Shown here piece by piece: positions 24,901 to 36,900 of a DNA stretch of 64,000 nucleotides (the first letter of the stretch is position 1; the number at the start of each line of letters is the position of its first letter). The translations under genes were made by a program, and so were the position numbers. Origin of the DNA: Nectonema munidae (lineage: Eukaryota; Nematomorpha; Nectonematoida; Nectonematidae). Location of the stretch: NCBI GenBank assembly GCA_030549495.1, contig JAUIRK010000077.1, positions 124,001-188,000 of the forward strand, given 5' to 3'. The notes under the pieces were generated by a model. It ran no database searches. It was not told the DNA's origin and worked only from the letters and a program-made list of their open reading frames with translations.

Positions 24901-27900
24901 ATCTCCTTAAAGTCAATATACTTGATTTCTGACAGGTATATTCATTTCACTATTATCCATATTTTTATCCGGCTTTCTCGTCGAATACTCATTTTACTTA
25001 TATGAATGAACTTCCAAGGTACAAAAAACGCCAATTTGGTATTTCATACTTCAGAAAGAGGCAGAATTAATAGCTAGTCTATAGGATAAAATCTTGTATC
25101 TCTTGGAAAAATTTTGATTTATAAAAAATATGACATAGATACAGACACACACTCACTCTCACTCTGTCACACTCACTCTGACACACTCACTCTCACTCTG
25201 ACACACGAACACTTACTCAAACACTATTACGCACACTAGGGTGCTTTTATCTACTATATAAAAAAAATAAATTATAAAAAGCCGTTCAAACAACCCTGTA
25301 AATGGTGAGGCTAACAAAAAAATAAAGTATTCAAAATTTAGTTTAGATTGAATATAAATTAGAACTTGCGCAAAGCTTCTAAACATTCCTTAAAAAGGAT
25401 ATAAGTAAGGAAAAATACCACTAAGATAACTTTACTGATTAAACAAAAAATTGAAAGTAATTTTTTAATAAATAAAAAATAATAAAGTAGATAACTAATT
25501 TATTAAAGATTTTAATGAGGCGTCTGGATATTTTAATCTATTTTCTTCTACTTATTTGTATAAGCTGCTGCATTTGACTCTCGTTTTTTGTTCTACCAGC
25601 CTTGGTGAAGTCTTGGATCAACGCTACACCTCATTCCGCAACATCATTAACTACATTAAGAGAGTCAACAATTTGTTTTGCTTCAATATAAGATGGGTGG
25701 TTTTCCCATTTTAATGGATCATTTTCTAGAAAGTCATCAGGAAGTTCAAGAAGGGAAACAAAGTTTTAGTTTGAGAAGAGCAAAGATCAGATAGTTTTTT
25801 ACCTTCTGGATTAGGAAGCCAAACTTTTCGAGCTGGATCTTCTGAGCCTTCAACATATTTTATATTTTTTACCATAGCAGTTTTTTCTGAAGAATCTATT
25901 CTTTCATCAAAGAGAGCAAGTCTCAGATACCATAAATGACGACTCATTTTTTCATAAGCAGGAAGGTTTGGTCTTTAGCACTTGAAGTAACTCAAGATCA
26001 TTTTTTGGAGCAAAAGAAGCCTTTCTAGCATCAAACCAAGCTTTAACATAGTGATTGGCAACAAAAAGACAAAATTGTCTAATTTTTTCAATTAAACTTT
26101 CTAAAGAATTTGGCACAATTTTTTCTAACTTTTGTTTGAATATATAACATAAAAACTGCTTCTGAAACATCCAAATTTTAAAACAATAGATTGCTTTAGC
26201 CATCCAACGAGCTCGATGAACGGCTCCTGGCTTCATAAATGTGGGAATTTGATAACCACAAGGTACGGCTCCAAGAAATATAATTGTTAGTTGAAGAAGT
26301 TCTTTGTAGTCGTCACGCGGATGGTTCTGGTTTAAAAGATTTTTAGCATGTTGAATAATAGAATCAGCCCAAGGATTAATTTCATTAATAATATTTTCAT
26401 CATCAACAGCAGTTATATACTGCGCTAAGTCGAAATTATTCCAAGCCTTTCTAAAAGTTTGAAACAAAGTAATTTCAGATCCCGAAGTCGCATCATCAAC
26501 AAAGGAACTATAAACAGCGCCTAAGACAAGTTCTAAAATATGATGCCGACAAGGAAAATGAAGAAGTTGCCGATCAAGCATTCTTTCAACACTAACCCTA
26601 ACGCCATTACGTACTCCAGTATTTACAGCAGTAGTGTCAAAGCACATTCCTCTAACATATCTGGTTAAATTCCACTCTTTTAAAGTAAATAAAATTGCCT
26701 CAGATGTTTCTTCTGCTTTTGCCGTTTTAAGCTTTGGAATTGAAAGAATTTTTGAAAATCCCTTTCCAGTCACTAGAATTGGCAATCTGTCAATTTTAAC
26801 ATTTCCAGTTAGATCCAGCATCACTTTTGAATCCCAAGGAATTATTAGCGGGGTGCTAACCTTAAAATTTTGCTTTATTTTTTCGGCATGTTCCTTTCTG
26901 CATTTAATACGAGTGGATCGAATTGCACTAGGACTTAAAGAAAACCCATTTATGCTATGCTCAAATTGCTTAGCAAATGTAAATAAAACCCGACTTGCTG
27001 AACGATTGCTAAGAAGAGTCCTATCCAAAACTTCTGCTACTTCAGATGAAACAGCATGTGTTCTCTTTTTTCTTTTTTTAGAAGGATTGGAAGCGGGATA
27101 GTCAAATGAACTAGATGATTGCTTATTTGGACTAGATTCTGTAGAGCTTGAAGAAGAAAAGGATTTCAGACTAATGGTTTCAGAAATAGCATTCATCTCC
27201 TTTATTGATCTTTCTTTTCTCTTCAACTCTTCCTCTTTGCGTCTTTCAATTTTATTTAAGGTATTTGCTGTCTTAAAGTCAATACTTCCAATCTTTCCCG
27301 GGCGTCCTTTTTTTCTTTGCGAAACAAGAAACTCCCTATCTTGATCAATAGTTATCATTTTCATAGCATTAGCATGAGCTATATCAAACAACTCTTTGAT
27401 GTCATTTTTGAAATTTTTTTGTTTTTTTTTCATTAGTAATAGTTTTAGGATGAATGCTTTTCTTCAAACTCTGCCAAGTAGTGTGTAATTTTTTAACATG
27501 GGAGACTACTGCAGGAAGATGTTTTGTAGGAATCCCTTCTGAAGACCAAATTTTCATAATATCTAAGGCAGTTTGTTTCACACTTTGTGCTAGTGTTTCA
27601 TTCATTTCTATGTGAAGAAACATTAAATAACGAAGAACTTCTTCTTTAGATGGAAGTTTCTGGGCAGGTATTGTTGGATTAGGGGATCCAATAAGCCAAA
27701 TTGATTTTTTCGATCTAGTTCCCGATGCCATTAAAAAAAATTTTAACATTTTTCTAAAAACAAAAAAATAATGATATTTTTATGTACATTTTTTACTAAA
27801 CAAAATTATAAAATTAAGTTATGCTTTTACCATCTTTGATAAAAAAAAACTATTATTACTAAGTGATAAATAGATAAAATAAGACAATATACGTAAAAAA

Positions 27901-30900
27901 TACATGAAAGATATTACGAAAAAATAATTTCGGATAATCTAAATAAATTTTTTATAAATTTTAAAACTGAGAAAAAACTGACATTTTACAACCTTTCTAC
28001 ATAGCTTGCGCAAGTTGAAAATCTTAACTGACAAAAAAAATTTTTACATACTGATTTTTAACAAAAACCTCATAGAATAACGAGTTGTATGCATTAAAAT
28101 GAAAACTTTTATTTTTTAAAAGCACCCTAACGCACACCCACTATCATATACTCTCACACACACACACTCACGCTCACATACACACATATACTCACACACA
28201 CGTTTGTTTACACACACGCACACACGCGCTCACGCACAGACATACGTAGGCACCTCTCACACACGCAAGCACCCACATGGGACTCACGCACACACACTCA
28301 TACGCTCATAGACAAACAGACACGATATATAACCTGATTCTGTATAGTGTATTGTATTACCTCAGCTCTATTTAAAGGCTTCTCGTTTGAAAAATTCTAG
28401 ATCTGTCAGTATAACGAGTGTCTTCATTTTGTAGAGGTGTATGCTCCTTTTTCTCAGGCCAACCAAGGATCGCTGCGGTAAAAAGTGTCGAGATAGAAGG
28501 CAATTACATAGGTGACGCCTCCATCCAAGCCATTTGCCAGTGCGCGCAAATCGCTTCTCTCGTTATACACACTGCAGAACTTCTTCACGACGAGTCGCTT
28601 TCTCTCCTCAAAGTAGTTTCCATCGTGATTGCACTCCTTTTGCTTCTCTCATTCTCACTCTGCATGCTTTCTAATTCCTACTCGCTTCACTTTCATCCTA
28701 AGAGACTTTTAAATACACCAGCTTAATCCTAAGATGCATCGCATGTACTTGCGGTTTTCTCAATCAATTCAGTTGTGCATCTAATTAGTAGGGTGAACTT
28801 TTCGCATTTCTCCATTATGACCAAATGTGCCTGCCAAAAATTTTCCATTACCACAGCAATGTATTTTTTCTGTGAAATCTTTATTACTGAACACCTAAAC
28901 AATTAATATAAAAGTATATTAATTAAAGAAGACGCAATTTTTGTCTAATTGGTTCAAGGATTTATTAAAGAAGTAATTTTTAATAGATTTACTCTTGTTA
29001 CACGTATTTTAACTCACATTTGTTAAAAAGCCTGAGTGCCGAAATTGACGTCTTGGCTTCTTAATGAGCTATCTCATTAAAAGTGAGTAACAAGGCCTTT
29101 TTTCGTTCGATTATTTACAGCTCTTTTCATATTCTGGAAACATTTTACCATGCTTAAAGCGCAACTCCTATCTTCATTTACTTTGTGAACACTACAAAGC
29201 GTTTAATAGTAAAATTTTAATAGATTTTCTTTCAAGTTGAAAGATGCCTTTTTATGGGATACGAGCACTCGTTTTTGATGAGTTTTTTTATCCAACGTCT
29301 TTTTCAAATTTGTGAGGAACTCCTTTATCAATACTTTTTTTGATTATTCGATCTGTTAAAAATTTCTATAACCGAAACAGAAGACTACTTTAAAAAAAAG
29401 ACTCGAGCTTCGTTCCTACAAGAAGAGAAATTCTTTACTGAAAACCGGCGTTAATTTTACCCACAAAGCTTTTTAAATCTACATAATTGTGCAATTACGC
29501 AAAGAAATTTTTTTACGAGAAGCTAAAACTAAAAAGATCTAAGCCCTCCAAATTTGCATGAAAAGTTCTGCCATCAAAAGAAGAAAACTTTTTTTTGCAT
29601 TCTTTTTGAACCACTCATTTTGCTTGGCATTGTTCTATGAAATCGTTTGATCAGAATCAAGTGAGATATCCCGTTGCCGATTATTAATATTATTATAAGA
29701 GTAATTTATATGAATACGTACATTGTTCCACAAAAATATTTTTGTTTTTTATGCAATCATTTTCGCTATTAAAGATTACTGTCAAAGATAATGAATGCAA
29801 AGCAGCATGATTTAATGATGACTGTTATTCTCTATCTTAGAAGTAATATTTGAGCAAATGTGGTGCTTGATTCAGGTCCATCAGAGAGGAGATAACTTTG
29901 TCATTATTGGAGATCTGTTGAAGTAGATGATAAAGCTCAATTTTTCAGCCCAATGTTACAAAAATGAATACCTTTTCCTTAGTTGCTTCTTGTCAAATTT
30001 ATTATATTATTTTGACTTTCAATACCTTCCCATTTTCCACGAGCTCTTTTTGTAAAGTCTGAAAATTTCATTTTGCATTTAGAATTGTTTGAGATCCTAG
30101 ATGCATTCATAGATGGATTTACCAATTATGCACATTATTGCAATACCCTTATCCACTCATTCAAATTAACGAATTGTTTCGTTCAAAGATCTCTTCTCTC
30201 TTATTCCTTCATTAATCAGATTGTGTTCGAATCCGGTTATCCCATTTCATTCATATGATTGAATTTTCCGACTTTTTGATTGGGTTGCGTATGCAAGAGT
30301 TGTGAAAATAACGATATTTTTGTTATTTTTCCCCTATCTTTATCGTTATTAACGATAATAATGAATTAAATATATTTTACATTAACTAAAACGATAACGA
30401 AGAGCTTTAAAAACAATAACTATACACTTCTAGCGTATTCCACCAACTCAGTTTTATCTGGAGTTGTATATAATTAAAGCACGACTACCATATATTCTTT
30501 CAAAATGTGGTTGGCTTCTTTATTTAACCCTCAGGTCAATGACCCTTGCGTCAGTCGTTAACTTTTATTTCGAAATAGAAAAAAATAATACAGTAAAATC
30601 TCCATTACTTGGAGCCTAATGATATAAAATTTCTAAATTTTCTTTCTTTAAACTTCTACCGATTTTCTATGAATAATAAAAAAATTAAATTCTATTAGGA
30701 AAAAAGATAAGTATCTTGAATCTTGTTTAAAATCTTCGAAAAGTATTTTTTAGTTCTCATGCCTCCCGAAAAATCTCTTTTGCTTCCATGCTTGTGAGTT
30801 TGTGTTGTTTGCAACTGTTGTTTTTGATGCAAGAATTCATCGTGTATCTCGTACTTTTGTAGGACCTAAAGAAGTTGACTTTGCTCAAAGTGTCAAGATG

Positions 30901-33900
30901 CAAAAAATTTTCTTCAGATGCCTTCTGTGATCTTTTCTCTTTCGACTCCTTCTCCCATTTACGATGCCTAGATCTTTCTGAGAATAAGGGAGTGGATGAT
31001 GATGTTATCTGTAGCATTTCCTTGACCAGGTTTCTTTTTTGCTTCCATAAATTGCAGGGTTGGGGATTCTGTAGTTGATGGAGTGAGAGATTTCGAAGGG
31101 ATATTAGTCCGAGTCGATATTAGTGATAAAATTTAGGATTTACATTTTTTTAAGTATCAAAAAATAATGTTGTTAAACATTTTAAAAATAAAAATTTAAG
31201 TTTTTGTAAACATGTCAAGTTGTCTTTCTAAAGTTCAAGCTAGAAGTAAGAAATTAAATTTAAGTATCGATTTTTTTAAGTATTTGGAGTCTCGGATTTT
31301 CGTAAGTACTCGGAGTCGGATTCGCATATTTTCGTTTCCACTCTTCAACCCTGAAATGAAAATTTTATCCAAATGAATGCTATTTTATGTTTTTTACGCT
31401 TTCTTAAAAAAAATATGACGGTAACTTGCTCATTCTTTTAACATATATATATATTATATATATAGCTTCTAATATAGTTTGAATTGAATTCATTGAAAAA
31501 AGAAAGAAATGGGAAATATAATAACAAAGAATAAACATTATGATTAAGACAGTTAAAAGTCAATGAAGTCAGAATTCTAATAACACTTATTCTAAGATAC
31601 GTAAATAGTATATATTTTATAAAGTTTGTGTAAAAGAAGCGCACTTTATCAAGGCAACAAAAGTCAACTTTGAATTTTGAAATTTTTTAATAGTCCATTT
31701 TTTGTAAGTAATGTAGAATTTGTAAAAATTTAAGAAGCTAACAAACAAAGAGCAAGTATTTAACAATTTTGGAAATGCTTTATATACTCAAGGGTTCATA
31801 GACCAGATAAAAAATTTTGATTCATCCATTCTGACACATGAATAAAATAATTGAAAAACGTAATCTTCGAATCTTGCAATGAATGATGTATTCGATTTTT
31901 ATGGAATTATTGAATTTGAAGATGCTGTAAGTGTATGTGGTATACATAAGAAATATATGAAAATAAGAAATATTTTCTCTTCTCTGGCACATGCAACAGA
32001 CAAGGTGAAGATAAATTGCAGTGATTAAAAAGCCTTTGTCCAAAGATCGAACCTTTTCAAGAGAGAATACTTAAAAATATTACATCGTATCCTACAATGC
32101 AAGTTATATTGATACATCCAAGAATCGTACTTGTATAGAATAGAGTATTAAACATATTGATCACGTATATGCAATAAAAGAAAGTATATAATAATAATCC
32201 TGTAGAAATATCACTCGCTATTCTCTCAACAATTGTCATCACCACCACCGTAGCCAGTCTCCAAGTACAGAGCGGGCACAACTTATTTTAATGGAGCCGG
32301 GACTCTGAAAAGTGCACACATTTATATATTTCAAAGGAGTTTCATAAATCAAATAGCCTAATTATGATTTGTGTTTGAAAAAATGTAGCATGGTTCATTC
32401 TTTTTGAAACTTGTTGCTATTCGCTATGTTTTCTAAATTTGTTTGAGTTTTACAAAGTAAAATGAAAGCCTCTCCAATGCCTTTTTCCAAGCAAAAAGGT
32501 TGCCGCTCTGAAATACGTAATACTTTTGCTAGGTGGTTTAGGATCTTGGCATTCTTATAATCTTGCTTCTCAGGCGCATATAATCTAAAGTAAACTCTCT
32601 GACAAACATAGCAGCAGAGAAGTTTAGCATTCTTCAAGTTTCAGGAATAAGATTTTCAAGCAGGATCATACAAATTTTGGTTATTTTTTCCCAATTTTTA
32701 GATTTAATCCAAAATTATGAAGCTTTTAGATCGTTTAATCTGTGAAATGGCTTCATCAATCCCCATAATTACCTGTGAAGGTTGCTTCACAATTGCTGTT
32801 CTCAATTCAACAAGGAATTTAGCGAAATTAATTTTTTTTTGTGATTTATTTATAACGAGGTTGTAAAGCGAATGCAGTTTTAAGCGACAGAAAAGAAACT
32901 TTTATGTTGGAAGATGTACCTAGGCTGGATTTGTGCATTATCAAGAGATAGAATGATATTGCGATTCTCTCTTAAATTTTGATGTAAGCTTGCAAAACTT
33001 GAAAATATATTTCGCATGTAACTCAGGCTTTGACTTTCCTGATTGTGAAAAGGAATAGAAGAAACATGATATTTTTTTTTTAGCTTTTTTGTTCTTTTGA
33101 GATTATCAAGTAAAAAACTAGGCCAGTCTTGCTGGAATCATGCCCTTTGGGTTAAGAGTCCGGTAACGGGCCTGTTGATGATTTAGCTACATATTTGCAT
33201 TAAAACTTTTGGATTACAAAATTTTGAAAAGTAAGTTTTCCAACAGCAAATAATCCGATGAGTCAAATATTGTAAAAAGATTTAAAAATGTTCTTTTTTT
33301 TCAATTCCAAAAGTCCATGCTTTTCAATTGAGATTACGCTATCTTTCTTGTGTTTCAGTTTCTCTATACGAGGTGTTAACTCTTTTTACTGTAGAAAAGG
33401 ATCTTTCAATGGCTGAAGTAGGGAAAGGTATGATTAGTATTGGTTAAGAAAGTTCAAGGATTCCGTAGAAGCTTCTTGAAGTTTATTAGCAACTATAAAT
33501 TTAAAGAATAGGTTTGTATCAGAATTTAGGAAACATATTGATTACTTTTAATTTGTTTTTTAATTATATATATTAATCGGAGATTTCTTTGTACAAAGAT
33601 TTCAATTCTTCCAGAAGGCTTTCTGGAAATTTTCTTTCATATTGAATGCATTTTTCTTGATGTGAGAGTTTAAAAAAAGAATTTTAGGAAAGTAAGTAAC
33701 TTCTACATTTATTTCTTTACAAATTGATTGAATTTATCGTAGAGGTAAAAAGTTCGAAATAAGCAAATTTTTCATCAACATAACCACTGGACTGTAATCG
33801 GTTTTTTTGCATCAATAAAACGTTTTCATCTAGTCTTGATTGTAGAGAACACCAAAAAGCATCAAAACCGTTTGCTTTGGATGGAGTAAGTGAGCCTTAA

Positions 33901-36900
33901 TGTCTCAATTTTTTTGCTACCGTATAAAATATCAAATCTTTCATTTGTAAAATAGTATATAATTGATCTGTGTAAGAAAAAAGCTCAGAAAATACGTCAA
34001 TTAAAAACATTTTTCGAACAAGAAATGTTAATATGTGACGGTTGGAAAACAATTTTAAAATTTATAATTATTTTTCAAATTTGCATAAAAATGTTCAAGT
34101 GTATTCCTTAAGATGAACCTATTCTTAGCGCTCATTTCAAAATTTATTAGTGAAAAATTGCTTTAGTTATGTACACGATTCAACAAGAGCTCTGATGTTG
34201 GAAAAGATATTCTTTTTTAAAACGTAAATTATGTTTGTTAAATTTAAAAAAGAGGACTTTTTAAACGTTAGATTGGATATATAGCCTACTACCAATTTTT
34301 TTACAAGCAAATTGAACGAAAATTGTATCATGAATATTCTCAAGTGGAGCTCATCATCATACAGCACAGAATTTGCTTATGTATGAAACAAGCACTTTTT
34401 CAAATTAAAATAGAGATTATACAAGCAGTATAGTACAAAAAAGATCTTCATGCTTGGCACCTCATCATGGAGTGATGCAGTATATTCAAAAATAAAAAAT
34501 TTAACAGACATAAGAAGCATATAAGCGTGCGAAAGAAGAAAAATGTCATGCATCTGATTTGTGCTGTACTACGCTGTCTTTTTTTTTTTTTATAAAAAAT
34601 GCTTAGCGTTAAGATTCAAATTGTATATAATCTATGCTGAAAAATGGTTCTCTTTCAAGCTGCTCTTTCCATATCTACTAATTTTTATTTAGCTTTGCTC
34701 CAAATTTGTCAAAGTTGAATCTCTGTTTTTGCTGGCGCATCACGGATGATGGACTTGAAGTGATTCTTCAATACTTCCCGTAATTTTCCCTTTCTCGTTT
34801 GCCCATTTCTCGGCCTTTCCCATCTGAGCTATGAACTAAGAATTTATTCATACTCCGTCTTATAATTTTAGTTGTTTACTTTTTAATTCTTTTTATGCGT
34901 ATCAACCAATTTGAATCCATGCGTATAAAGAATCGCATAAATGTAAGCAGAGCGCTGTTTTCTACGACCGGATGCCCTTCCTGAACGCTGTTTAGCCTTT
35001 GCACACCCACGGGCACATACCACAAGGCAGTGGTAGTTTGAAAGCAGAGTTATTTTCTCTTAGAGCAACTGTTTGTCAGAACTGTCGAGCTTGCTCTACT
35101 CGAAGTTATAGGATAAAGCGCCTATTTTTCGCTTTTCACCTCTAGATCCTTTGGTTTCCGCCACGAGAAGGCCGATCTAGAGATTTGCTGCTATTTTAGA
35201 GCCTTGCCTTATGGGACTTTCTAGTGGGATAAGAGCTTATCCTTGTTCCCGACCTCGGTATTAGCAGTATTGGAGGAGTCTTAGAAATATGATGGGAGTG
35301 ACATTGAAGGGTCGAATAAGAAATGAAGAAGTGAGAAGATTAGAAGAATATCGGGAGTTTCGACAGGCGTGGCAGAGCGTAGCAAACTCATGTGGTTTGG
35401 GCATGTTTTAAGAAAGAAAGAAGATGATGCACGTCAAGCGCTGAACAGGAAAGTGGAGGAGCCAGAAGTAGGGGAAGACAACGCAAAAGATGGAAAGACG
35501 GTGTGAAAGAACGACTCAATGATCTTGGACTGAGCGAAGGTGACGCAAAGAATCGAGAGAAGTGGAGACAACGGATCGTGAACATTGACCCCCAACTTGG
35601 GAACAAGGTGTAGTCAAAGAAGAAGTATAAAGAATAAAATTAATTATTGTTAATTCTTAATTTTTTCTTACTCCAATAAACGTTTCCAAACAATTAGTAT
35701 ACTACATGAAGCAAGATATTTTTTGACATCCTGAGTGATAGAGCATACGCGTTTTGTCCGAACTCTAAACGATGTTCTTTACAAGTTTACTAAGTTTTAA
35801 AAAAAATGTTGTTCATAATTAGAATCTAAGGAGATTTATTTTAAAATTTATAATTTTTCAAACTATATCCGAATACTAATACCAAAAAAAGAATGGGAGG
35901 CATATTTGTGTGAATATTGAGAGTCTGATTTATGCGAATACCTAGAGTCGGAGTTTGACGCGTTTCCTTTTTTTCGACTGAGCAACTCTGATAGGACAAC
36001 ACTGCTCTCTTGAAAGCGAGGATGTAAAGGATTTTTTAAAGCCATCAAAAACATGTATTTTAGGAAGTTGAGAAGACTGGAGTTGACAGGTCTTCATCGC
36101 CTTACAGCCGTTCACATTCACAAGATTCCTCAATCTCTTCCTTCTCTAACTTACTTGGATGCGAGTCAATGCAATCAGGTTGGCATTATAATCATAATTT
36201 CGTCATTTTCCGATGCAGACAAAAAGCCGCTTCGCTTTTTTCTGCTGGTTTCCTTCAATGCTTCATTTAACTTCAGCAAACTTCGTGTTATGGAAATTAG
36301 AACAACGTTGACTGTAATGACTTTTTAAGAGTGTTTCAGGGTTAGAAAGCCGGATCCAACTACAAGTATCTGCACGAGTGCAATTACCAACTCCCTTCAT
36401 TTCCAACTTTCCTTAAGGAAAGGAAATGAATTATGGATTAAAATGATAAGATGGGAAAATATCTTGGAATATATAATAGCTTGTAATTTTGGAGTCGAAT
36501 TCAGACGCTCCATTTCCGACTCAGTCTTCTATGCCTATACTAACTTTATGCCTCACGACTCGGATTCCTTCTCCGAGTGCTTGGTAAAGCCCCTTTCTTA
36601 ACCCAATTTAACAAAGGTACTAACTTTATGGTAAATTGCGGGTTTGACCTGGAAACTCCTTTACATCACACAGAGTTATGCCCTCTATCCAACCCACCAC
36701 AAGTCATATGTATTGGCTGTTTTAAATAGATGCACCCGTTTTATCCATCATTAGATATTTAAATGTAATTCGCACGTTTAGTGCAATTTATGAGGTATGT
36801 GTTTTATACACGCTTTTTGGAAATTATTTTTTAATTAAAAAATTTGCTTGCCAAGAGAAAAATAATTAAGTATTTTGAAAGAAGCTATTGATACAAAAGC

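Noticed and set aside
28130-28320. Regular CACA/CTCA spacing that could suggest an array of repeats with spacers
   Set aside because: It is a simple-sequence microsatellite without unique spacers; not a CRISPR array, and the DNA is eukaryotic.
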